Positions 9,687 through 18,129 are shown, counted from the first letter of the stretch. The stretch is DNA of 64,000 nt from Pseudoblastomonas marina (GCF_014641655.1 NZ_BMID01000001.1:558001-622000), one strand, 5' to 3'. Notes: generated by a model not told the origin, from the sequence alone. Numbers and translations: made by a program.

Positions 9687-10028
9687 ATGATCGACCTCTA
9701 CGGCATCCCGAACTGCGACACCGTCAAGAAGGCCCGCAAGTGGCTCGAGGCGGAAGGGCGCGACTACACGTTCCATGATTACAAGAAGGAAGGCGTCGAC
9801 GCGGGCAAGCTCGTCGGCTGGACCGATGCGGTGGGATGGGAGGTGCTGCTCAACAAGCGCGGCACCACGTTCCGCAAGCTCGACGATGCGGACAAGGAAG
9901 GCATCGACCGCGACAAGGCGATCGCGCTGATGGTGGCGCACCCGTCGATGATCAAGCGCCCGGTGGTCGAGCACGCGGCCGGCGTGCTGGTCGGGTTCAA
10001 ACCGGACGAATGGGAGGCGGCGCTGTGA
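9687..10028 (+). CDS. ArsC/Spx-family protein (YffB-like)
   Basis: This is a 113-residue thioredoxin-fold protein. It resembles E. coli YffB along its whole length: MIDLYGIPNCDTVKKARKWL at the start, a central WEVLLNKRGTTFRKLDD and a late MIKRPVVEH. The single active-site Cys10 lacks a CxxC partner. YffB proteins belong to the arsenate reductase-like family but are thought to use glutathione and are not proven arsenate reductases; the substrate here is unknown. No arsenic resistance genes are near. Its TGA overlaps the GTG start of glpQ (GTGA), so the two are co-translated. Confidence 0.9.
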   Translation: MIDLYGIPNCDTVKKARKWLEAEGRDYTFHDYKKEGVDAGKLVGWTDAVGWEVLLNKRGTTFRKLDDADKEGIDRDKAIALMVAHPSMIKRPVVEHAAGVLVGFKPDEWEAAL

Positions 10029-11074
10029 CTCGTTTCCTTCTGGTTTTTGCCGCGTTCATCGCTGCGCTGCCGCTACCCGTTCCAGCGCAGGCGCAGGTAA
10101 TCATTGCGCATCGCGGGGCGAGCGGGGACCGGCCCGAGCACACGCTGGCGGCCTACGAACTCGCGATCGAGCAGGGCGCCGACTATATCGAGCCAGATTT
10201 GGTGCCCACGAAGGACGGCGTGCTCGTCGCGCGGCACGAGAACGAGATTTCGGACACCACCGACGTCGCCGACCATCCCGAATTCGCCGACCGTCGGACC
10301 ACCAAGACGATCGACGGGGTCGAGGTGACCGGCTGGTTCACCGAGGATTTCACGCTCGCCGAGTTGAAGACGCTGCGCGCGAAGGAACGCCTGCCCGCAA
10401 TCCGCCCTGCCAACACCGCGTATGACGGGCAATTCCAGATTCCCACGCTGGCCGAGATCATCGCGCTGGCGCGCGCCAAGGAGGCCGCGACCGGGCGGCT
10501 GGTCGGGCTCTATCCCGAGATCAAGCACGGGAGCTATTTCGATGCGCTCGGCCTCGCGCCGGTCGATGCGCTGCTCGCGACGCTCAAGGGCGCGGGCTAC
10601 ACCGCCGACGACCCGGTCTACATCCAGAGTTTCGAGCCGACCGCGCTGACACAGGTGATGTTCCGCGGGCGCGAAATGGGGGTTGATTACCGCCGCGTGC
10701 AATTGCTCTCAGAAGAGGGCGGCCCGGCCGATGCGCCGCAGCTCTCCTATGCGCAATTCCTGTCCGATCCGGGGCTGGCGCAGATCGCGCGCTATGCCAG
10801 CGCGATCGGGGTCGAGGCGACGCTGCTGGTGGCAGCCGACGGCACGACGACCGATTTGGCCGCGCGCGCCAAGGCCGCCGGGCTCGATGTCCATGCCTGG
10901 ACTGCGCGCGCCGAGAACGCCTTCCTGCCCGCCCCGTTGCAAAGCGGCGCCGATCCGGCCGCGAACGGCAATTTCGCGACGCTGTGGGCGTTGCTCGGCC
11001 GTGCGGGAGCCGACGCGATCTTCACCGACAATGTCGCGGAAGCGATCGCCGCGCGGGCGGCGCTGCGCAACTAG
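10025..11074 (+). CDS. glpQ: Periplasmic glycerophosphodiester phosphodiesterase
   Basis: GlpQ hydrolyses deacylated phospholipids (glycerophosphodiesters) to glycerol-3-phosphate and an alcohol. The protein is 349 residues long. A Sec signal peptide (about 1-22, ending AQA) precedes the GDPD domain: IIAHRGASGDRPEHTLAAY with the catalytic His, then YIEPDLVPTKDGVLVARHE with the metal ligands and second His, and LYPEIKHG. I chose the GTG at 10025 since it overlaps the preceding stop and starts the signal peptide. Its TAG stop and the TAG stop of the convergent ubiG share the palindrome CTAG, so there is no intergenic DNA. Confidence 0.94.
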   Translation: MTRFLLVFAAFIAALPLPVPAQAQVIIAHRGASGDRPEHTLAAYELAIEQGADYIEPDLVPTKDGVLVARHENEISDTTDVADHPEFADRRTTKTIDGVEVTGWFTEDFTLAELKTLRAKERLPAIRPANTAYDGQFQIPTLAEIIALARAKEAATGRLVGLYPEIKHGSYFDALGLAPVDALLATLKGAGYTADDPVYIQSFEPTALTQVMFRGREMGVDYRRVQLLSEEGGPADAPQLSYAQFLSDPGLAQIARYASAIGVEATLLVAADGTTTDLAARAKAAGLDVHAWTARAENAFLPAPLQSGADPAANGNFATLWALLGRAGADAIFTDNVAEAIAARAALRN

Positions 11075-11805
11075 TCGGCGCGGCGCGCCGTCGCGATGTA
11101 GTTGAGCGAGAGATCGTCCGACAGGTGGAGGCCCTTGTTCGGGCCGAAGGCGATGCCTTTGGGCTCGTCCATCGCCAGGCCGACGCTTTCGAGCAGCTCG
11201 CCGAGTTCCTCGGGGGTGACGAAATCGTCCCAGTCGTGCGTGCCCCGCGGGATCAGGCCGATCGCTTCGGCCGCGCCGACCATCAGCAACCGCGATTGCG
11301 CGGTGCGGTTGGGGGTCGAGACGATCATCAGGCCCCCCGGCGCGAGGCAGGCCGCGGCCTGCGCGAGGAAAGCGGTCTTGTCGGCGACGTGTTCGACCAC
11401 TTCGAGGCAGGTGACGAGATCGAACGTGCCGAGCCCCTCCTTGCCGATCTCGCCCGCGCGGTAATCGATATCGAGCCCCATCCTGCCGGCGTGCTCACGC
11501 GCCGCGGCGATGTTCTCGGGCGCGGCGTCGACGCCGGTCACCTCGGCGCCCATCCGCGCGAGCGGTTCGCACAACAGCCCCGCGCCGCAGCCGATATCGA
11601 GCGCGCGGCGACCCGCCAGCGGCTTCAATTGGCGGGTGTCGCCCGCCCAGTGCAGGTCGATCGCCTCGCGAATGTATTCGAGCCGGACGGGATTGAGCTT
11701 GTGGAGCATGGCGGAGGATCCCTTCGGGTCCCACCACTCCTTCGCGAGCCGGCCGAAATGCGCGGCTTCGTGTTCGCGGATCGTTGCGGTGCTTGCATCG
11801 CTCAT
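11071..11805 (-). CDS. ubiG: Ubiquinone biosynthesis O-methyltransferase UbiG
   Basis: UbiG performs both O-methylations of ubiquinone synthesis using SAM. The protein is 244 residues. Conserved blocks are FGRLAKEWWDPKG, LNPVRLEYI, the SAM motif I LDIGCGAGLLCEPLARMGA, VTCLEVVEHV, and the late SLNYIATARR. The start at 11805 (MSDASTATIREHEAAHFGRL) agrees with family length; an in-frame ATG at 11844 adds 13 residues. The gene is divergent from lysC, with 50 bases between the two starts, and convergent with glpQ. Confidence 0.96.
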   Translation of the reverse strand: MSDASTATIREHEAAHFGRLAKEWWDPKGSSAMLHKLNPVRLEYIREAIDLHWAGDTRQLKPLAGRRALDIGCGAGLLCEPLARMGAEVTGVDAAPENIAAAREHAGRMGLDIDYRAGEIGKEGLGTFDLVTCLEVVEHVADKTAFLAQAAACLAPGGLMIVSTPNRTAQSRLLMVGAAEAIGLIPRGTHDWDDFVTPEELGELLESVGLAMDEPKGIAFGPNKGLHLSDDLSLNYIATARRAD

Positions 11806-11855
11806 GCTCGCTCCGTAACAGCCGCTTTCGACCGGCACCAGCAAGGAAACCCGCC

Positions 11856-13136
11856 TTGGCGCGTATCGTGATGAAATTCGGCGGCACCTCGATGGCGGGG
11901 ACCGAGCGCGTGCGCCGCGTCGCCAATATCGTGCGCCGCCAGCAGGCTGCGGGCCACGAGGTCGCGGTCGTGGTCTCGGCGATGGCGGGCGAGACCGACC
12001 GGCTGGTCAATTTCTGCCGTGAGGCCAACCCCGTGTTCGACCCGGCCGAATACGACGTGGTGGTGTCGAGCGGCGAACAGGTCACCGCAGGCCTGCTCGC
12101 GCTGACGCTGCGTGCGCTCGGCTGCGAGGCGCGCAGCTGGCTCGGCTGGCAATTGCCGATCCGCACTTTCGACAGTTATTCGAACGCCAAGATCGACAGC
12201 CTCGACGTCGAGGGGTTGAACGCCTCGATGGCGGCGGGCGAGATAGCGGTGATCCCCGGCTTCCAGGGCGTGTCCGAGGAAGGCCGCGTCACCACGATGG
12301 GGCGGGGCGGATCGGACACGACCGCGGTCGCGATAGCGGCGGCGATCGGTGCGCAGCGCTGCGACATCTACACCGATGTCGACGGGGTTTACACCACCGA
12401 TCCGCGGATCGTCGCCAAGGCGCGCAAGCTGAAGGCGGTGACCTACGAGGAAATGCTCGAACTCGCGAGCGTCGGGGCCAAGGTGCTCCAGACCCGCTCG
12501 GTCGGGCTGGCGATGAAGGAGGGCGTGCGGGTGCAGGTCCTCTCGAGCTTCATCGACGACGATGCGACCCCGGCGGACGAGCTGCCCGGCACGCTCATCG
12601 TCGACGACAGTGAAATGGAAGAGATCAGGAAGGCCCACGGCATGGAACGGCAAGTCGTCACCGGCATCGCGCACGACAAGAACGAGGCCAAGATCATCCT
12701 CACCCGCGTGCCGGACAAGCCCGGCGCGGTCGCGCATATCTTCGCTCCGCTGGCCGAGGCATCGATCAATGTCGACATGATCATCCAGAATGTCGGCCGC
12801 GACAAGGGCGAGACCGACGTCACCTTCACCGTACCGCAGAACGATCTGCCGCGCGCGCAGGCGATTCTCGAATCGAAGCGCGACGACATCGGCTACAACC
12901 GCATCATCACCGACAACCGGATCGCCAAGATCTCGGTCGTGGGGGTGGGGATGAAGAGCCATGCCGGCGTCGCGGCGGACATGTTCCGCAGCCTCGCCGA
13001 GCGCGGGATCAACATCCAGGCGATCTCGACCAGCGAGATCAAGGTCAGCGTGATGATCGACGAGGACGAGACCGAGCTTGCGGTGCGCGTGCTTCACACC
13101 GCCTACGGGCTCGATGCGAGCGACGAGGACGCCTGA
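11856..13136 (+). CDS. lysC: Aspartate kinase (alpha/beta type)
   Basis: LysC phosphorylates L-aspartate, the entry step to lysine, threonine, methionine and diaminopimelate. The protein has 426 residues: a kinase domain with KFGGTSMAG at the start and TMGRGGSDTTAVA near residue 155, then a tandem ACT regulatory domain (about 265-420) with two copies of the effector-binding fold. The start is a TTG at 11856 with AAGGAAA 7 bases upstream; an ATG five codons later lacks such a site. A second, well-placed internal start at 12642 would give the ACT part alone, as in the two-subunit aspartokinases of Bacillus subtilis (II) and Corynebacterium. Regulation by lysine/threonine is expected but not visible. 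Confidence 0.96.
   Translation: MARIVMKFGGTSMAGTERVRRVANIVRRQQAAGHEVAVVVSAMAGETDRLVNFCREANPVFDPAEYDVVVSSGEQVTAGLLALTLRALGCEARSWLGWQLPIRTFDSYSNAKIDSLDVEGLNASMAAGEIAVIPGFQGVSEEGRVTTMGRGGSDTTAVAIAAAIGAQRCDIYTDVDGVYTTDPRIVAKARKLKAVTYEEMLELASVGAKVLQTRSVGLAMKEGVRVQVLSSFIDDDATPADELPGTLIVDDSEMEEIRKAHGMERQVVTGIAHDKNEAKIILTRVPDKPGAVAHIFAPLAEASINVDMIIQNVGRDKGETDVTFTVPQNDLPRAQAILESKRDDIGYNRIITDNRIAKISVVGVGMKSHAGVAADMFRSLAERGINIQAISTSEIKVSVMIDEDETELAVRVLHTAYGLDASDEDA
12627..12644 (+). promoter_or_regulatory. Internal ribosome-binding site and ATG for an aspartokinase beta subunit
   Basis: AGGAAGG at 12627-12633 lies 8 bases before an in-frame ATG at 12642 (codon 263). Translation from there yields a 164-residue protein, MERQVVTGIAHDKNEAK..., that begins where the Corynebacterium beta subunit begins. 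This is a sequence reading plus analogy; no evidence of use is visible. Confidence 0.5.
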
Positions 13137-13166
13137 GCGCATTCGGCGCCCGAGCGTATCGCCTTT

Positions 13167-14144
13167 TCAGTCCACGCTTGCGACGCAGCAACGATTGCGG
13201 CCCGATTCCTTGGCGCGATAGAGCGCGCGGTCGGCGGCGTGGACCCAGTCTTCGGGGCTCTCATAGGCGCCCAGCAGCGGTGCCACCCCGAAACTCGCGG
13301 TAATGGCGACGTCGGGCAGGCCGGGAATTGCGATCTGCGAGACCAGCCTGCGGAATCGGTCCGCCGCGAGCGCGGCTTCATCCGCGTCGGTCTCAGGGAG
13401 CAGGAGGCAGAATTCCTCTCCGCCTAGCCGCGCGATGATGTCTTCGCCGCGCAGGTGCCCGCTACATTCGGACACCACGGCTTTGAGCACTTCGTCGCCC
13501 GCGCCGTGGCCGTAGGTGTCGTTGATCTGCTTGAAATGGTCGACGTCGAACAACACGATCGCGCAGTCGCGGCCATGACGGTTGTAACCCGCCATCCGCC
13601 GCTCGAGCCGGGTCCGGAATTCGCGCCGAGTCATCGCTCCGGTGAGGAAATCGGTGCGCGAAATGCGCCGCATCTCGAGCAGTTCGAGCACCAGTTCGGC
13701 GAGGTCGGACAGGATCGCGATATGCGCGGGCGAATGTTTGCGCGGCACCGAATCCATCGCGCACAGCGCCCCGAGGCCGTAGCCGTCGGAATTGACGAGC
13801 GGGATGCCGAGATAGCTCAGTATCGGCGGATCGCCGTCGATCAGCGGGGAATCGCGAAACCGCTCGTCTTCGCGCAAATCCTCGATTTCGAGCGGCTCGG
13901 TCGCGCGGATCGTGAGGTCGCAGACCGAAATGTCGCGATCGGTCTCGTCTAGATCGAGCCCGCGCCGTGCCTTGAACCACTGGCGGTCCTTGTCGACCAG
14001 CGTGACGGTCGCGATCGGCACGTCGAGCAGCTTTTGCACCAGTCGAACGATCCGCTCATACGGACCCTCGATCGGGGTATCGAGGATATCGTAGCTGGCC
14101 AGGGCGGCAAGCCGTGCGTCCTCTCCGGCCTGGATGATATCGAT
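13167..14144 (-). CDS. GAF-GGDEF diguanylate cyclase, probable ATC start
   Basis: The protein has a GAF sensor domain (about residues 25-165) followed by a GGDEF domain (about 170-320) with the intact active-site motif GGEEF in LGGEEFCLLLPE and DVDHFKQINDTYGHGAGDE before it. It should make cyclic di-GMP. The usual opening of these proteins, LAALASYDILDTP, lies upstream of the first possible GTG (14039), and no ATG, GTG or TTG exists in frame before the stop upstream. The best start is ATC at 14144, seven bases after GGAG and followed by DIIQAGEDARL; the coordinates use it. A conventional call would begin at 14039 and lose about 35 conserved residues. An ATG-to-ATC mutation or sequencing error would look the same. 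Confidence 0.82.
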   Translation of the reverse strand: MDIIQAGEDARLAALASYDILDTPIEGPYERIVRLVQKLLDVPIATVTLVDKDRQWFKARRGLDLDETDRDISVCDLTIRATEPLEIEDLREDERFRDSPLIDGDPPILSYLGIPLVNSDGYGLGALCAMDSVPRKHSPAHIAILSDLAELVLELLEMRRISRTDFLTGAMTRREFRTRLERRMAGYNRHGRDCAIVLFDVDHFKQINDTYGHGAGDEVLKAVVSECSGHLRGEDIIARLGGEEFCLLLPETDADEAALAADRFRRLVSQIAIPGLPDVAITASFGVAPLLGAYESPEDWVHAADRALYRAKESGRNRCCVASVD

Positions 14145-14254
14145 GCTACGTCTCCGGTAGGGGGCGGAATATCCAGCCCGATATAGGCTTGCGGCGAAGC
14201 CTCAACAACTGCATCCCGCCAGTCTACCATTCGCGCTGCCAGTTAGGGACTCGC

Positions 14255-15427
14255 ATGTCATTCACCACCAAAATCCTGTTGCTCGGTTCGGGCGAACTGG
14301 GACGCGAATTCGTGATCTCGGCCAAGCGGCTCGGCGCCTATGTGATCGCCTGCGACAGCTACGACCACGCGCCGGCGATGCAGGTCGCGGACGCGCGCGA
14401 GGTGTTCTCGATGCTCGACGGCCCGCGGCTGGAGGAAGTGATCGCGCGGCACAAGCCCGATCACGTCGTGCCCGAGGTCGAGGCGATCCGCACCGAGGTG
14501 CTGGCGAAACTCGAAGGCGAGGGCGTCCATATCGTCCCCTCGGCCAAGGCCGCGCAATTGACGATGAATCGCGACGGGATCCGCGACCTCGCCGCGCGCG
14601 AGCTTGGCGTGCGGACCTCGACCTACGATTATGCCGAGAGTTTCGAACAGGTGCAGGCGGCGGCGGACAAGACCGGCTTCCCATGCGTGATCAAGCCGGT
14701 GATGTCGTCCTCGGGCAAGGGGCAGAGCACGGTGCAGGACGCGGCCGGGCTCGAAACGGCGTGGCGCTATGCGGTAGACAACATGCGCGGCGACCGGGCG
14801 CGGGTGATCGTCGAGCAGTTCGTCGACTTCGAATACGAGATCACGCTGCTGACCGTGGCGCACAAGGGTGGGGTGTCGTTCTGCTTGCCGATCGGCCACC
14901 GGCAGGAGCGTGGCGACTATCGCGAAAGCTGGCAGCCGGCCGCGATGAGCGACGCCGCGATCGCCGAAGCGCAGGCGATGGCGAAGACCGTGGTCGAGGC
15001 GCTCGGCGGATACGGGATCTTCGGAGTGGAATTTTTCGTCGCGCGCGATGACGAGGGGCGCGATGAGGTGATCTTCTCCGAACTGAGCCCGCGACCGCAC
15101 GATACCGGGATGGTCACCCTGGTTAGCCAGAACCTGTCCGAATTCGATCTCCACGCCCGCGCGATCATGGGGCTCCCGGTGCCCGAGCAGATCCGCGCGC
15201 GCCCCGCCGCGAGCGCAGTGATCCTCGCCGATCGCGAGAGCGAGCACGTGTCCTATGCGGGCCTCGCCGAGGCGATGGCCGACGGCGCCGACATCCGCAT
15301 CTTCGGCAAGCCCGTCACCCGCCCCTGGCGCCGGATGGGCGTTGCGCTGGCGACCGGGGGTTCGACCGACGAGGCCCGCGCGAGCGCGGTCGCCGCCGCG
15401 GGCAAGGTGACGCTCCACTACGACTGA
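14255..15427 (+). CDS. purT: Formate-dependent phosphoribosylglycinamide formyltransferase
   Basis: PurT is an ATP-grasp enzyme that makes formylglycinamide ribonucleotide from GAR, formate and ATP, the folate-independent version of purine step 3. The protein is 390 residues long. Signatures are LLLGSGELGREFVISAKRLG, MSSSGKGQS in the ATP-binding loop, GHRQERGDYRESWQP, and FFVARDDEGRDEVIFSELSPRPHDTG. The ATG at 14255 begins MSFTTKILLLGSGELG; upstream in-frame codons to 14189 show no family sequence. It is divergent from the GGDEF gene, with 110 bases between. Confidence 0.96.
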   Translation: MSFTTKILLLGSGELGREFVISAKRLGAYVIACDSYDHAPAMQVADAREVFSMLDGPRLEEVIARHKPDHVVPEVEAIRTEVLAKLEGEGVHIVPSAKAAQLTMNRDGIRDLAARELGVRTSTYDYAESFEQVQAAADKTGFPCVIKPVMSSSGKGQSTVQDAAGLETAWRYAVDNMRGDRARVIVEQFVDFEYEITLLTVAHKGGVSFCLPIGHRQERGDYRESWQPAAMSDAAIAEAQAMAKTVVEALGGYGIFGVEFFVARDDEGRDEVIFSELSPRPHDTGMVTLVSQNLSEFDLHARAIMGLPVPEQIRARPAASAVILADRESEHVSYAGLAEAMADGADIRIFGKPVTRPWRRMGVALATGGSTDEARASAVAAAGKVTLHYD

Positions 15428-15467
15428 CGCTTGCCGCGTCCCGCTCGCGCGGATAAGCCGCCGCGCC

Positions 15468-16484
15468 ATGAGCGAATATTCCAAGACGCTGCGCCTGATG
15501 GAGCGCGGCCGCGAGTTTCTCGGTTCCGATTACGCGATCCTGTGCGGCGCGATGAGCTGGGTGTCGGAGCGCAACCTCGTCTCGGCGATCAGCAATGCCG
15601 GCGGCTTCGGCGTGATTGCCTGCGGGGCGATGACGCCCGAACTGCTCGACCAGGAGATCGCGGCGACGAGGGCGCTCACCGACAAGCCGTTCGGCGTCAA
15701 TTTGATCACCATGCACCCCGACCTGTTCGACCTGATCGCGGTGTGCGAGAAACACGCGGTGAGCCATGTCGTACTCGCGGGCGGGATCCCGCCCAAGGGC
15801 AGCGTCGAGGCGATCAAGGGCGGCAAGAACCCGGCCAAGGTGATCGTCTTCGCCCCGACCCTTGCGCTGGCGAAGAAGCTGCTCCGCAGCGGCGGCGATG
15901 CGCTGGTGATCGAGGGGATGGAAGCGGGCGGCCATATCGGCCCGGTCTCGACCAGCGTGCTGGCGCAGGAATTCCTTCCCGAACTGGCCGACGATCACCT
16001 CGTCTTCGTCGCAGGCGGCATCGGCCGCGGACAGGCGATCGCCGGATATCTCGAAATGGGCGCGGTCGGCGTGCAGCTCGGCACGCGCTTCGCCTGCGCG
16101 AAGGAATCGATCGCGCACGAGAACTTCAAGAAGGCCTTCTTCCGCGCCAATGCGCGTGACGCGATCGCCAGTGTGCAGGTCGATCCGCGCCTGCCGGTGA
16201 TCCCGGTGCGCGCCTTGAAGAACAAGGGCACCGAGGAATTCACCGCCAAGCAACGCGAGGTCGCTGGCAGCCTCGATCGCGAGGAGATCGCGATGAACGA
16301 AGCGCAGCTGCAGATCGAGCACTACTGGGCAGGTGCGCTGCGCCGCGCGGTAATCGACGGCGATGTCGAGAATGGTTCGCTGATGGCGGGACAGTCGGTC
16401 GGCATGCTCAAGGAAGAGGAACCCGTCGCCGACATCATCCAGAAGCTGATGGCGCAGAGCGAAGAGGCGCTGACCCGGCGCTAG
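15468..16484 (+). CDS. Nitronate monooxygenase family FMN enzyme (NPD/FabK-like)
   Basis: This 338-residue TIM-barrel flavoprotein has a FMN-binding GGFGVIACGAMTPELL, then HVVLAGGIPPKG, IEGMEAGGHIGPVS with the catalytic His, and FVAGGIGRG plus GVQLGTRFACAKES for the phosphate of FMN. Members oxidise nitronates such as propionate-3-nitronate; some relatives are enoyl-ACP reductases (FabK). The extended C-terminal part (about 240-338) and lack of a fatty acid cluster favour the nitronate monooxygenase label, but the substrate is not certain. It lies 40 bases after purT, in the same direction, without a clear terminator between. Confidence 0.88.
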   Translation: MSEYSKTLRLMERGREFLGSDYAILCGAMSWVSERNLVSAISNAGGFGVIACGAMTPELLDQEIAATRALTDKPFGVNLITMHPDLFDLIAVCEKHAVSHVVLAGGIPPKGSVEAIKGGKNPAKVIVFAPTLALAKKLLRSGGDALVIEGMEAGGHIGPVSTSVLAQEFLPELADDHLVFVAGGIGRGQAIAGYLEMGAVGVQLGTRFACAKESIAHENFKKAFFRANARDAIASVQVDPRLPVIPVRALKNKGTEEFTAKQREVAGSLDREEIAMNEAQLQIEHYWAGALRRAVIDGDVENGSLMAGQSVGMLKEEEPVADIIQKLMAQSEEALTRR

Positions 16485-16490
16485 GCGCGG

Positions 16491-16516
16491 GGAACGGCTC
16501 ACGGCAAGCATGCGTT
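16491..16516 (+). promoter_or_regulatory. EcfG-type general stress promoter of yceI
   Basis: GGAAC at 16491-16495 and CGTT at 16513-16516 are separated by exactly 17 bases. GGAAC-N16/17-CGTT is the known consensus for the alphaproteobacterial general stress sigma factor EcfG. It ends 43 bases before the yceI start, so transcription would begin at about 16523. I found no other copy in front of a gene in this window. Confidence 0.75.
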
Positions 16517-16559
16517 GGTATCGCGGTCGCGACCCTTCCTGCCAGCCGGAGACTTTGCC

Positions 16560-17219
16560 ATGCGCCCCGCCACCCTAACGGCCATCCTTTCGCTCACCAC
16601 CATTGGCGCGCTCGCCGCCGCGCCGGTCCTTGCCGACAACCATGCTGCGCCCCAGACTCCCGGGGCGATGGATGTCGCGCGGGTGACGGCAGGCACATAT
16701 GCGACCGATCCGGCGCACACGCTGGTCGGCTGGCGCGTCGACCATTTCGGGTTCAACGATTATTTCGGCACCTTCGGCGATGCCGAGGGTACGCTGACGA
16801 TCGACCCCGCCGATCCTGAAGCGGCGCAGGTCGACGTGACCCTGCCGATCACCAGCGTCTCGGTGGTCAGCAAGGGGCTGCGCGACCATTTGCTGCGTCC
16901 GGGCAGCGATGGCGGCGATCCCGATTTCTTCGGCCCCGAGCCCGCGCCCGCGCGCTTCGTTTCAGACGGGGTGACGATCTACGGTAACGGTACCAAGGCG
17001 CTGGTCAGCGGAAACCTTACACTCAATGGGCGCACCAACCCGGTCGTGATCGAGGCGAAGTTCACCGGGGCCGGGAAAAACCCGCGCAGCCAAGTCGAGA
17101 CGATTGGCTTCGAAGGCGAATTTTCGATCAACCGCTCGGACTTCGGGATCGACTATGCGATCCCGCTGGTCGGAGACGAAGTGGGGCTAACGATCAGCGT
17201 CGCGTTCGAAAAGCAGTAG
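16560..17219 (+). CDS. Periplasmic YceI-family lipocalin-like protein
   Basis: The protein is 219 residues with a Sec signal peptide (about 1-25, cleaved near LADNHA). The YceI domain follows: YATDPAHTLVGWRVDHFGF, FGDAEGTLTIDPADPEAA, VSGNLTLNGRTNPVVIEAKF and EFSINRSDFGIDYAIPLVGDEV. Such proteins form a calycin-like barrel that binds polyisoprenoids or similar lipids in the periplasm. I chose the ATG at 16560, with GGAG 8 bases upstream, over an earlier in-frame start at 16515 because it begins the signal peptide. A GGAAC-N17-CGTT promoter lies just upstream, which predicts induction in the general stress response. Confidence 0.93.
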   Translation: MRPATLTAILSLTTIGALAAAPVLADNHAAPQTPGAMDVARVTAGTYATDPAHTLVGWRVDHFGFNDYFGTFGDAEGTLTIDPADPEAAQVDVTLPITSVSVVSKGLRDHLLRPGSDGGDPDFFGPEPAPARFVSDGVTIYGNGTKALVSGNLTLNGRTNPVVIEAKFTGAGKNPRSQVETIGFEGEFSINRSDFGIDYAIPLVGDEVGLTISVAFEKQ

Positions 17220-17365
17220 ACGCGGCACCGGGCGCAAGAGATGGCGCCGGTCGATGCAGGAGCATGTTCCGCAGACTGTGTTGCCTAACTAGGTCACCGT
17301 TACGCGGCGGTTCATCTTCAGCGGCGCTTATCTGAATCTCCGACCCACTTCTGAAAGCAAAGACG

Positions 17366-18067
17366 ATGAGGAGATTCGCACTTTTGGCCCCGCTGTTTCT
17401 GACAGCGGCCTGTTCCACCTTTCCCGCGGCGCAGATGCGCCTGCCCGGAAACCTTGCCGCCGAGGCCGAGCGCCAGCCGTTCATGGAGATGAGCGGATGG
17501 CGAAGCGGTACCTTCGCCGTCGGCGAGTATCGCGGCAGTTATCGTCGCCAGCTCGACCGGTTGTCGATTGCCGGCCTGTTCAAGAGCTCCAAGGGGCAGG
17601 CCGATTTCGAGATCGAGGGCCCCGGAATTTCGAGCACGATCGAGGCCGAATGCGATGTACGCGAGCGAGCGCTCACGCTCGGTGATACCGAGTTCAAGCC
17701 CGGGCGTATGGCGCTGCGGTGCGATTTCTACGCCGAGGGTGAGCCGATTCCCGCTCGGTTCGAACTGCAGGAATCGCGCAAGTTCGGGGCCGATATCCTG
17801 ACCCGCAACGCCCGGCGCGGCGAGATCGGCCTCGCAGGCCAGATCGTGCAGTTCCGCTCGGTGCATGAGGTCGAGGGCGGTGCGCTGCCGGTCGAAGACC
17901 CCATCGGCTACGTGTTCGAGCAGGACGGCAGGGCGATTGGTGCGCTCGAGCTCAATGGCCGTCCGGTGCTGATCGTGCCCTACGGCACCGACCTCGATCG
18001 CCGCCGCGCGATGACGGTCGCAGCAACCGCGCTGGCGACCTTCTGGGATCCCGCCGTGGTCGAATGA
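17366..18067 (+). CDS. Hypothetical outer-envelope lipoprotein
   Basis: I do not recognise this 233-residue protein. It has a clear lipoprotein signal (about 1-16, lipobox LTAAC). After it comes a beta-rich domain with repeated short hydrophobic strands (GTFAVGEYRGSYRR, QADFEIEGPG, RMALRCDFYAEGEP, GRPVLIVPYG) and a C-terminal helix rich in Ala (about 215-230). There are three cysteines besides the lipid Cys region. It stands alone: 146 bases after yceI and convergent with the CPBP protease. The strand pattern would suit a lipid- or surface-binding barrel, but this is only inference. Confidence 0.8.
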   Translation: MRRFALLAPLFLTAACSTFPAAQMRLPGNLAAEAERQPFMEMSGWRSGTFAVGEYRGSYRRQLDRLSIAGLFKSSKGQADFEIEGPGISSTIEAECDVRERALTLGDTEFKPGRMALRCDFYAEGEPIPARFELQESRKFGADILTRNARRGEIGLAGQIVQFRSVHEVEGGALPVEDPIGYVFEQDGRAIGALELNGRPVLIVPYGTDLDRRRAMTVAATALATFWDPAVVE

Positions 18068-18075
18068 ACTGGTGG

Positions 18076-18099
18076 AGGGGCGGCAGCAATGTCGCCCCT
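18076..18099. terminator. Weak bidirectional hairpin between convergent genes
   Basis: AGGGGCG (18076-18082) and CGCCCCT (18093-18099) flank a 10-base loop in the 62-base gap between the lipoprotein gene and the convergent CPBP gene. There is no T-run on either strand, so its role as terminator rests on position only. Confidence 0.35.
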
Positions 18100-18129
18100 T
18101 CCTCGCAAACCGATGACTCCGGGAACCCA

